From Rikenellaceae bacterium (GTDB lineage Bacteria > Bacteroidota > Bacteroidia > Bacteroidales > UBA932): a DNA stretch of 24,389 nucleotides. Shown here piece after piece: positions 7,661 through 15,194 of this stretch. How positions within the stretch are numbered: the first letter of the stretch is position 1; the number at the start of each line of letters is the position of its first letter. A program made the translations under genes and the position numbers. Location: the NCBI GenBank assembly GCA_900767405.1, contig CAAFZB010000061.1, positions 1 to 24,389 of the forward strand. The letters run 5' to 3'. The notes below the pieces were generated by a model, which was not told the DNA's origin, searched no databases, and saw only the letters and a program-made list of their open reading frames with translations.

Positions 7661-9089
7661 AGAATATTACCTGAATCTCTTCGGAGTAAGTGCTGCCAAT
7701 CTGGAAGAGCTTGCCTCACTGGCTTTGAAAAACGGCGGGGACTATGCCGACCTTTACTTCGAGGACACCTGCTACAGCGACATTCTGCTGCGGGACTCTG
7801 CAGTGAGCGCCGGAGGAGAGCATCTGGACTTCGGATGCGGAATACGAGTGCTCTGCGGCGAAAAAACGGGTTACGCATACTCCGAGAGCACCGATATGGC
7901 ATCCCTGCGGAGAGCGGCCGCATCGGCAGGGGTGATAGCCGACGGAGCCGCCTGCGGCGAGGTTGCGGTATCCCCTGCCAACAGATATTTCGGAAAGCCC
8001 AATCCAGCCGCCGACCGTTATCCTTTCGAGGGAGACTGGAGGACCACGCCCCTGAGCACGGCGGTACCGTTTCTGGAAGGGATAGAAAAGAGTATTCGGG
8101 AAAAAGAAAGCAGATGCGTAAAAGTAATCGCGTCGCTTTCGACATCGGTAAGCGATATACTTATGTACAACTCTTACGGAGAGTTGAAATATGAGACCCG
8201 ACCTCTGGCAAGCATCTCTGTCACAACCATTTTCCAGCAGGGAGAAAGGACCGAGCAGACTTCGGTGGGACGCAGCCTGAGAATGGGCACGGAGTTTCTC
8301 ACTCCCGAGCTCCAGGCAAGTCTGGCGCAGGAGGCCGTTAAGGGAGTTGACGCCCTGTTCGAAGCCAGGAGGCCCAAGGGAGGCAGGATGAGCGTCGTTA
8401 TGGGCGCCGGAGCCAGCGGAATCCTGCTGCACGAGGCGATGGGACACGCTTTCGAAGCCGATTTCAACCGCAAGGGGCAGTCGGTATTCGCAGACAAGAT
8501 GGGCAAGCGCATCTGCCCCAAAGGCATCAATATTATAGACGACGGAACCATCCGGGCCAACCGCGGGGCCTGCAACTTCGACGACGAAGGGGTTCCCGGC
8601 CAGAAAACCTATATGGTAGAGGACGGAATCCTGAGTTCCTACCTGCACGACAGGGTCAGCGCCCGATGGTACGGAGTAACTCCTACCGGAAACGGGCGCC
8701 GCGAATCATTCCGCTACAACCCCATCCCCAGAATGAGGGCAACTTATATGGAAAGCGGGAAGGACGGCAGCGTACAGGACCTCATTGCCAGGGCCGGGAA
8801 CGGAATCTACGTGGACAGCTTCTCCAACGGAGAAGTAAAGATAGGGGAAGGCGACTTCACCTTCTATGTCAAGAGCGGGTTCCTGATAGAGAACGGACGG
8901 CTTACAATGCCGGTCAAGGACATAAACATTGTAGGCAACGGTCCCAAGGCCCTTGCCGACATCAAAGGAGTAGCCTCGGACCTGAAGATTGACGACGGCA
9001 CCTGGACCTGCGGAAAAGAGCAGAGCGTAGCGGTAAGCTGCGGAATACCGTCGGTACTGATAGGGAAACTCACAGTAGGAGGAGAATAA
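7647..9089 (+). CDS. tldD: TldD metalloprotease
   Basis: A 480-residue TldD, the catalytic subunit of the TldD/TldE (PmbA) zinc protease that removes leader peptides and degrades unfolded short peptides in the cytoplasm. The metal motif HEAMGH is at residues 262-267 within GASGILLHEAMGHAFEADF, and a third ligand candidate is Cys455 in the C-terminal TCGKEQ segment, as in the family. The conserved ADLYFED segment occurs near residue 34 and GVTPTGNGRR in the C-terminal half. The ATG at 7647 overlaps the kinase gene by 14 nt and gives a family-like start. The partner gene follows after a single base. Confidence 0.94.
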   Translation: MIKNKEYYLNLFGVSAANLEELASLALKNGGDYADLYFEDTCYSDILLRDSAVSAGGEHLDFGCGIRVLCGEKTGYAYSESTDMASLRRAAASAGVIADGAACGEVAVSPANRYFGKPNPAADRYPFEGDWRTTPLSTAVPFLEGIEKSIREKESRCVKVIASLSTSVSDILMYNSYGELKYETRPLASISVTTIFQQGERTEQTSVGRSLRMGTEFLTPELQASLAQEAVKGVDALFEARRPKGGRMSVVMGAGASGILLHEAMGHAFEADFNRKGQSVFADKMGKRICPKGINIIDDGTIRANRGACNFDDEGVPGQKTYMVEDGILSSYLHDRVSARWYGVTPTGNGRRESFRYNPIPRMRATYMESGKDGSVQDLIARAGNGIYVDSFSNGEVKIGEGDFTFYVKSGFLIENGRLTMPVKDINIVGNGPKALADIKGVASDLKIDDGTWTCGKEQSVAVSCGIPSVLIGKLTVGGE

Positions 9090-9090
9090 G

Positions 9091-10422
9091 ATGATAAGCG
9101 AAAACGAAATACAGCTCGCAAAATCCTGCATCTCAATGGCATTGGAGGCCGGAGCCCAGAAGGCCAGGGTGAACCTGGTGCTGGACCGGATGGATTTGGT
9201 TTCTACGCTGGACGCGCAGATAGACAAGTGCACGTCGTGCTTCGACCGCTCTATAAGGATTTCCATTTTTGCCGATGGAAGGTTCGGCTCCTTTTCTACC
9301 AACAAACTTGAGGAAAGCTCCCTGAAGTCATTCATAAGCAAAGCCGTGGGCACGGTAAGGATGCTCTCGCCCGACCCCTGCCGGGACCTCCCCTCCCAGG
9401 ACAGGGTGCAGAAAAACGCAACCGGAGGAAGAGAACTCGACCTGCTGGACGAGACATACTACTCGATAGACGGCAGACAGAGAAAGGGAATCGCTCTGGC
9501 GGCCTGTCTGGGAAAGTCGCCCGGGAAGGTAAAGCTGGTATCGGAAGAAGGAGAATACTCCGACAACATCTACGACACTCTTATCATAGACAGCCAGGGA
9601 ACCTTCTGCCGGCAGACCGAAACATCATTCGAGTATTTCTGCGAAGTTACCGTGGAAGATGAGCAGGGAGAGAAATACAGTGCCTTCGACTGGGCCGAAT
9701 CTCCCAGGCTCGCCGATCTGCCCTGGAAAGGCATAAGCCGCAACGCCTACGAAAAGGCCTGCGCTATGACAGGAGCCAGGAACTGCCGCAGCAGACGCTG
9801 CAATATGGTGGTGGACCGGGAAGTTGCATCAAAATTCGTAAGCCCCGTCCTGAGGGCTCTGAGGGGAGACAACATTCAGCAGCACAATTCTTTCCTGGAC
9901 GGAAAGGAAGGCCTGCAGGTATTCCCCGAGGGAATGACCGTTACAGACTGCGGCGCTCGCAAGGGTGAATCGAACTGCATTCTGTTCGACGACGAAGGAG
10001 TGGCCACAAAGGAACATACAATCATAGACAAAGGAACAATCAGGGAATATTTCCTGAACACTTTCTCGGCCAACAAACTGGGCAAGGCTCCCACCTGTGA
10101 CGGACCCGTAAGGCCCCGTCTGATGGGATGGCCGCGTGCGGGACTCGACAGAGAGGCAATAATGGAGATGTGCGGGGACGGCATCCTGGTGACCGAGTTC
10201 AACGGAGGCAACTCGAATACCGCTACCGGAGATTTCTCGTACGGCATCGAGGGGTTCGTGTTCAAGAAAGGCAGAATCGCCTATCCGGTAAAGGAGATGC
10301 TGGTAACAGGCAACCTGCTGGAGCTCTGGAGCAATCTTATAGCCTGCGGAGACGATTTCAGACCCTGTATGTCAAAACTTATTCCTACCTTAGCGTTTTC
10401 CAACGTAGATTTTAACGGATAA
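9091..10422 (+). CDS. pmbA: TldD/PmbA family protein (PmbA/TldE-type partner)
   Basis: A 443-residue paralog of the TldD fold and the expected non-catalytic partner in the TldD-TldE heterodimer. It lacks the HExxxH motif of tldD, which is normal for TldE/PmbA. Family segments include the N-terminal ALEAGAQKARV region, NIQQHNSFLDGKEG near residue 270, and NGGNSNTATGDFSYGIEGFVFKKG near residue 370. It starts one base after the tldD stop, with the purine-rich GGAGGAGAATAAG just before the ATG acting as a possible ribosome site. Tight pairing with tldD supports a shared complex. I see no ribosomally made peptide precursor near it that would serve as a substrate. Confidence 0.9.
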   Translation: MISENEIQLAKSCISMALEAGAQKARVNLVLDRMDLVSTLDAQIDKCTSCFDRSIRISIFADGRFGSFSTNKLEESSLKSFISKAVGTVRMLSPDPCRDLPSQDRVQKNATGGRELDLLDETYYSIDGRQRKGIALAACLGKSPGKVKLVSEEGEYSDNIYDTLIIDSQGTFCRQTETSFEYFCEVTVEDEQGEKYSAFDWAESPRLADLPWKGISRNAYEKACAMTGARNCRSRRCNMVVDREVASKFVSPVLRALRGDNIQQHNSFLDGKEGLQVFPEGMTVTDCGARKGESNCILFDDEGVATKEHTIIDKGTIREYFLNTFSANKLGKAPTCDGPVRPRLMGWPRAGLDREAIMEMCGDGILVTEFNGGNSNTATGDFSYGIEGFVFKKGRIAYPVKEMLVTGNLLELWSNLIACGDDFRPCMSKLIPTLAFSNVDFNG

Positions 10423-10435
10423 ACCATACAACATT

Positions 10436-11047
10436 ATGAAAATATCAAAGAATAAAGTGGTAGCTCTGAGCTACGAGCTCGAGGTTGAAGGTCAGATTGC
10501 AGACAAAGCCGAGGCAGACAAGCCGTTGGATTACATCCACGGCACGGGAATGTTGCTCCCCAAATTCGAGGGAGAGCTGGAAGGAAAGCAGGAAGGCGAC
10601 GGCTTCGACTTCATTCTGAGCGCAAAAGAAGGCTACGGAGAGTACCATAGCGAATATAAATTCGACATTCCCAAAGAATCGTTCGCAGACCAGGACGGCC
10701 GCATCCGCGAGGACCTGCTCCAGGTAGGCTTCATAATCCCTATGCTCAACACCTCGGGACAGGTAGTCCAGGGAAAGGTTGCAGCCATTCACGAAGATTC
10801 CGTTACAATGGATTTCAACCATCCTATGGCAGGCAAGACCCTGCACTTCACGGGAAAGGTCGAGAGCGTGCGCGAAGCCACTGAAAAGGAATTGAAGGAA
10901 GGACTCCACGGAGAGTTCATCCCTGAGGAGGGCTGTTCGAAATGCCACGGAGGATGCCACGGCAACTGTGAAGGAGAGTGCGAGGGTGAATGCGAAGGAG
11001 AAGGAAACTGCCACGATGAAGGCGGTTGCAAATGCCATAAGAGCTAA
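10436..11047 (+). CDS. slyD: SlyD-like FKBP peptidyl-prolyl isomerase with Cys/His metal-binding tail
   Basis: A 203-residue cytosolic FKBP-type prolyl isomerase and chaperone of the SlyD type. The FKBP domain begins with ALSYELEVEGQIADKA, has the DYIHGTGMLLPKFEGELEGK segment (about 32-51), the KEGYGEY motif (about 64-70), and an inserted chaperone flap domain (about 72-130). The tail from residue 167 to the end (37 residues) holds nine Cys and four His among Gly and Glu, as in nickel-binding SlyD. Family knowledge therefore suggests binding of Ni, Zn or a similar metal, but no hydrogenase or urease genes are near. It lies 13 nt after pmbA and 6 nt before the glycosyltransferase. Confidence 0.9.
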   Translation: MKISKNKVVALSYELEVEGQIADKAEADKPLDYIHGTGMLLPKFEGELEGKQEGDGFDFILSAKEGYGEYHSEYKFDIPKESFADQDGRIREDLLQVGFIIPMLNTSGQVVQGKVAAIHEDSVTMDFNHPMAGKTLHFTGKVESVREATEKELKEGLHGEFIPEEGCSKCHGGCHGNCEGECEGECEGEGNCHDEGGCKCHKS

Positions 11048-11053
11048 CTCACA

Positions 11054-12019
11054 ATGCAGACAGCGGTAGTAATACTCAACTGGAACACAAGAAATTACTT
11101 GAAGCAATGGCTTCCTGCCCTGCTTGACAGCTGCAAGGGGTTGGATGCCAGGGTGATTGTTGCCGACAGTGCCAGCACAGACGGTTCCCTGGACCTTGTA
11201 AGAAAGGATTTCCCTCAGGTGGACTGCATTCAGCTGGAAAGCAACTTCGGCTTTACAGGAGGCTACAACAGGGCTCTTAGCCAAATTGAGGCAGAGTATT
11301 ACGTACTGCTCAATTCAGATATCAGAGTAACTCCGGACTGGCTGAAAGAACTTACCGCATTTATGGAGAGTCACGGCGACTGCGCCATTTGCGGACCTAA
11401 GCTGAGGTCTATGATCGAGGTCGGACGCTTCGAATATGCCGGTGCGGCCGGAGGGTTCCTGGATTTCTTCGGATATCCTTTCTGCAGGGGCAGAATCCTG
11501 GGGAAGACCCAGAGCGACAGGGGGCAGTACGACTCCCCCGCCGAGGTCTGCTGGGTCAGTGGGGCCGCCCTTGCAATACGGTCGGGAGTGTGGAAGCAGC
11601 TGGGCGGCCTGGACGACCGGTTCTTCGCGCATATGGAGGAAATAGACCTGTGCTGGAGAGCCTGGAACGCAGGGTGGAAAGTGTACGTGGTGCCATCGGC
11701 CTGCATATATCATCTTGGAGGAGGGACCCTCCCGCAGAATTCCCCAAGGAAACTGTTTTTCAACTACCGCAACAACCTTCTTATGCTGGACAACAACCTC
11801 CCGGGAAAGTTCAGGCCCAGAATATTCTGCCGTATGGTCCTGGACGGACTGTGTGCGGCGGCATACCTTCTGACCGGAAAGGTTGAATACGCGAAGGCCG
11901 TGGTGAAAGCTCACGGTCAGTTCAGGAAAATGCGCAGGGGGCCCAACCCCGATGCAAAAGTGAACAAGCTTTCGCACAAGCTGCTTTTTATGGAATACCT
12001 CAAATTCAAGAATATATGA
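11054..12019 (+). CDS. Glycosyltransferase family 2 (rhamnosyltransferase-like)
   Basis: A 321-residue inverting GT-A glycosyltransferase. The N-terminal strand VVILNWN (5-11), the nucleotide-binding ADSASTDGS segment (about 36-44), the metal-binding NSD (about 78-80), the acceptor-side VSGAALAIR (about 168-176) and HMEEIDLCWRAWNAGW (about 193-208) are hallmarks of GT2 enzymes that add sugars such as rhamnose to cell-surface glycans. A hydrophobic stretch near the C-terminus could associate with the membrane. The sugar and acceptor cannot be told from sequence. No other polysaccharide genes are adjacent. Its TGA overlaps the ATG of trkA (ATGA), so the two are translationally coupled. Confidence 0.9.
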   Translation: MQTAVVILNWNTRNYLKQWLPALLDSCKGLDARVIVADSASTDGSLDLVRKDFPQVDCIQLESNFGFTGGYNRALSQIEAEYYVLLNSDIRVTPDWLKELTAFMESHGDCAICGPKLRSMIEVGRFEYAGAAGGFLDFFGYPFCRGRILGKTQSDRGQYDSPAEVCWVSGAALAIRSGVWKQLGGLDDRFFAHMEEIDLCWRAWNAGWKVYVVPSACIYHLGGGTLPQNSPRKLFFNYRNNLLMLDNNLPGKFRPRIFCRMVLDGLCAAAYLLTGKVEYAKAVVKAHGQFRKMRRGPNPDAKVNKLSHKLLFMEYLKFKNI

Positions 12020-13377
12020 GAATCGTAATTCTGGGTGCAGGTGAAGTAGGCTCACATCTGGCAAAGATGCTCAGCCGGGAAGCCAATGACATAATAGTCA
12101 TCGACAACGATGAAAGCCGTATTAAGAACCTTACGAACTATGCCGACGTAAAAGCCGTCCAGGGTTCGCCGATATCCATCGACACTTTTAAAAAGGCCGA
12201 GATTGACAGATGCGACCTTTTCGTTGCGGTCTATCCGTACTCCGAGCGGGGGCTCAACGTGCTTTCGGCTATCATCGCAAAGAAGCTGGGAGCCGGGAAG
12301 GTAATCGCAAGGGTTCAGGACGACAGCTGGCTTACCAGTGAAAACAAGCTGATGTTCAAGGAGATGGGCATAGAGCTGATGTTCTACCCCGAGCGTATTG
12401 CAGCCGACGAGATTGTAGACCAGCTCAAGCATTCGGCATCCAGCGAGACTATGGATTTCGTGCACGGCAAACTGCAGATGGCGGTATTCCGCCTGGACGA
12501 AAACTCCCCCGTACTGGATCTACAGCTGCTGCAGTTTATGAAAGGCCTGCAGCCCGAGGAAGCGAAGGAATTCAGGGTGATTGCCATTTCCAGGAACAAC
12601 AATACCATTATTCCATCTGCCGACACCAAGTTCCTTTACAACGACCTGGTATTCACCATTGCCACCAGAGACGGTATCGAATCAATACTGAGGCATTTCG
12701 GGAAAACCAGCGTAGAGGTAAGGAAGGTAATGATTCTGGGCGGAGGCAACACTGCCGAAATGGTAGCTGAGTCACTGGGTCGTCAGGACATTGAGGTAAA
12801 GCTCATAGAGAAGAACAAGGAACGCTGCCTGGAACTGGCAGAGAGACTGCCTGCAAACGTACAGATTACATACGGTGACGGCAGAAACTCCGACACACTC
12901 AACGACGAGGACATAAAGGATTACGATGCTTTCGTGGCCCTCACAGGCAGCGACGAGACCAATGTCCTGGCCTGCGTAACCGCCAAGAAATTCGGAGTAC
13001 CCCGCACCATCGCCGAGGTCGAAAACATAGAGTATATCCACCTTTCGGAAGATATGGGAGTGGATACCATCATTAACAAGAAACTCATTACCGCAGGCCG
13101 CATATTCAAGTTCACCCTGGGAGGGAAGGCCCGCTTCGTAAGATATATGAGCGGGACAGCGGCCGAAGTAGTGGAATATACGGTAGCTCCAGGCAGCGCC
13201 ATAACCAAGGCATCGCTCCGCGATATTCAGTTCCCCTGCAACGCCATTGTGGGCGGAGTGGTGCGCGGGAACGAAGCTATGATTGCGGTAGGTGACACCG
13301 TCATCGAACCCTATGACAGAGTTGCCGTTTTCGCCCTGCCTCAGGCAATCAAGGAAATCGACAAGTTCTTCAAATAG
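12016..13377 (+). CDS. trkA: Trk potassium uptake system NAD(H)-binding subunit TrkA
   Basis: A 453-residue cytosolic regulator of a Trk potassium channel. It has two RCK modules: the first begins MRIVILGAGEVGSHLA with the dinucleotide loop GAGEVG (7-12) and acidic VIDND end (about 30-34), followed by an RCK_C region; the second begins near residue 236 with VMILGGGNTAEMVAES, again followed by an RCK_C region. The length equals the usual TrkA. Second-module glycines differ from the standard GxGxxG (GGGNTA). It overlaps the preceding glycosyltransferase by 4 nt. The membrane subunit TrkH is commonly next to trkA in Bacteroidota but is not here. Confidence 0.94.
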   Translation: MRIVILGAGEVGSHLAKMLSREANDIIVIDNDESRIKNLTNYADVKAVQGSPISIDTFKKAEIDRCDLFVAVYPYSERGLNVLSAIIAKKLGAGKVIARVQDDSWLTSENKLMFKEMGIELMFYPERIAADEIVDQLKHSASSETMDFVHGKLQMAVFRLDENSPVLDLQLLQFMKGLQPEEAKEFRVIAISRNNNTIIPSADTKFLYNDLVFTIATRDGIESILRHFGKTSVEVRKVMILGGGNTAEMVAESLGRQDIEVKLIEKNKERCLELAERLPANVQITYGDGRNSDTLNDEDIKDYDAFVALTGSDETNVLACVTAKKFGVPRTIAEVENIEYIHLSEDMGVDTIINKKLITAGRIFKFTLGGKARFVRYMSGTAAEVVEYTVAPGSAITKASLRDIQFPCNAIVGGVVRGNEAMIAVGDTVIEPYDRVAVFALPQAIKEIDKFFK

Positions 13378-13392
13378 CGGTTTCGTAGAAAT

Positions 13393-13416
13393 CTCTGACA
13401 AAAAGTCAGTTCAGAG
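13393..13416 (+). promoter_or_regulatory. Palindrome in the trkA-grpE gap, candidate operator
   Basis: The gap contains a perfect inverted repeat CTGAC-AAAAA-GTCAG at 13395-13409, and an outer pair CTCTGA (13393-13398) with TCAGAG (13411-13416) competes with it. It lies 43 nt before the grpE ATG. A TTTG at 13432-13435 could be the end of a weak -7 element, which would place the palindrome near -33. This is consistent with control of the chaperone genes, but that is inference. It does not match CIRCE as I know it. Confidence 0.45.
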
Positions 13417-13451
13417 CCTGTTGGCAGAGGATTTGCGACTGTTGGGTTGTT

Positions 13452-13976
13452 ATGAAAAAAGAAAACCCAAAAGAACAGAATCCTGCGCCCAAGGACACTG
13501 CAAAGAAGCAGAAGGGCTCTGACCTGCAGAAAAAGATAGAAGAACTCTCTGACAATTTGTCCAAAGAGAAAGAGTCTTATTTAAGGCTGATGGCCGAATT
13601 CGAAACGTTCCGCCGCCGCAGCGCCGAGGAAAAGCTCGCGCTGGTCAATACCGCGTCGGCAGACACCATCAAGGAACTTCTCCCGGTTCTGGATGCCTGC
13701 GAGCAGGCTGTAAAGATGCTCTCGGCATCGGAAGACACAGCGGCCCTGGAAGGCACACAGCTTATTTTCAACAAACTTATGAGCGCGCTGAAGTCACGCG
13801 GACTGTCGGTCATCGAAGCCGCCGGCAAGGAATTCAATGCCGACGAGCACGAGGCAATTGCACAGATTCCAGCTCCCAGCGAAGAACTCAAGGGCAAGGT
13901 GCTTGACGTAACACGCACCGGATATATTCTGGGAGGAAAAATCATAAGATATCCCCAGGTAGTTGTAGGAATATAG
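13452..13976 (+). CDS. grpE: Nucleotide exchange factor GrpE
   Basis: A 174-residue GrpE, the cochaperone that releases ADP from DnaK. A charged, disordered N-terminus (1-22) leads into the coiled coil (about 23-65, including LRLMAEFETFRRR) and then the beta-wing domain with DEHEAIAQIPAPSE and the ending TGYILGGKIIRYPQVVVG, all typical. The length is normal. It begins the chaperone cluster 74 nt after trkA, with a palindrome upstream, and dnaJ follows after 5 nt. dnaK is not in the window. Confidence 0.95.
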   Translation: MKKENPKEQNPAPKDTAKKQKGSDLQKKIEELSDNLSKEKESYLRLMAEFETFRRRSAEEKLALVNTASADTIKELLPVLDACEQAVKMLSASEDTAALEGTQLIFNKLMSALKSRGLSVIEAAGKEFNADEHEAIAQIPAPSEELKGKVLDVTRTGYILGGKIIRYPQVVVGI

Positions 13977-13981
13977 GAACT

Positions 13982-15178
13982 ATGGCAGAAAAAAGAGATT
14001 ACTACGAAGTGCTGGGCCTCCAGAAGGGGGCTTCTGCCGACGAGATAAAGTCGGCCTACCGCAAGGCGGCGCTCAAATGGCATCCGGACCGCTGGGTAAG
14101 CGGAACCGAAGCCGAAAAGAAAACGGCCGAAGACAAGTTCAAGGAAGCTTCGGAGGCATATTCAGTGCTGAGCGACCCCGACAAGAAGGCCAAGTACGAC
14201 CAGTTCGGCTTTGCCGGAATGGATGCAGGAGCCGGAATGGACTGGAGCCAGGGATTCGGCAACCTCAACGACATCCTCAACAACCTGTTCGGCGGAGCCT
14301 TCGGAGGTTTCGGAGGAGCCCAGGGATTCGGAGGTTTCGGCGGCTTCGGAGGTTTCGGCGGAAGGGAGCAGGGACCCCGTCAGGCCAGAGGGCGTGACAT
14401 CCGCACCAGGGTGAAGCTCACCTTGGAAGAAATCGCAAAGGGCTGTACCAAGGACGTTACCATAGAACGCAACCGTCCCTGTCCCGAATGCGACGGAAAG
14501 GGAACCCTCAATTCGTCCGATATTAAAATCTGCCCCACCTGCAAGGGAAGCGGCCAGGTTCAGCATATAACAAATTCACTGTTCGGGCGCACCGTTACAT
14601 ACGCCACCTGTCCCCAGTGTCAGGGCGAAGGCAAGATTGTGAGCAACCCGTGCAGGCGCTGCAAGGGCACCGGTCTGGAGCGGCGCAAGGAAACGGTAAA
14701 GGTTACGGTACCCGCCGGCGTGGAATCGGGTATGCAGATAACCCAGCGCGGAGAAGGCCACAGCGCTCCGCGGGGAGGAGTGAACGGAGACCTGCTAGTG
14801 ATAGTGGAAGAGCAGCCGCATCCCTACTTCAAGAGGCAGGACAACAACCTGTTCTACACCAAGGTGATAAGCATAGCCGACGCAATCCTCGGATGCGAAT
14901 TGAGCATCCCCTGTCTGGACGGCCCTTACCAGCTCAAGGTTGAGCCGGGCACCCAGTCGGGCACGGTCATAAAGCTGCGCGGAAAGGGGCTTCCGACAGT
15001 GAACGGTTACAGCTACGCAAACGGAGACCTGTTCATTAAGATACTTGTCTGGATACCCAGAAAACTCAGCAGAAACGAAAAAGAAGCCGTGGAGATTCTG
15101 AAAGAAGGCTCCGCTTCCAAACTGGATCCCAGCAGGGATGACAAGGCATTGTTCGAAAAAGAATCCCAATACTTTTAA
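13982..15178 (+). CDS. dnaJ: Chaperone DnaJ (Hsp40, type I)
   Basis: A 398-residue type I DnaJ that delivers substrates to DnaK and stimulates its ATPase. The J domain (about 5-76) contains HPD at 34-36. A Gly/Phe-rich region (about 103-128) is made of short repeats of the form GGFGGF. The zinc domain has the four CxxCxGxG repeats at Cys167/170, Cys184/187, Cys210/213 and Cys224/227. The two C-terminal beta domains follow. There is a short insertion after the HPD loop (WVSGTEAEKK) compared with E. coli. It lies between grpE (5 nt) and htpG (16 nt). Confidence 0.97.
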   Translation: MAEKRDYYEVLGLQKGASADEIKSAYRKAALKWHPDRWVSGTEAEKKTAEDKFKEASEAYSVLSDPDKKAKYDQFGFAGMDAGAGMDWSQGFGNLNDILNNLFGGAFGGFGGAQGFGGFGGFGGFGGREQGPRQARGRDIRTRVKLTLEEIAKGCTKDVTIERNRPCPECDGKGTLNSSDIKICPTCKGSGQVQHITNSLFGRTVTYATCPQCQGEGKIVSNPCRRCKGTGLERRKETVKVTVPAGVESGMQITQRGEGHSAPRGGVNGDLLVIVEEQPHPYFKRQDNNLFYTKVISIADAILGCELSIPCLDGPYQLKVEPGTQSGTVIKLRGKGLPTVNGYSYANGDLFIKILVWIPRKLSRNEKEAVEILKEGSASKLDPSRDDKALFEKESQYF

Positions 15179-15194
15179 TAAATAACCAAGGACT

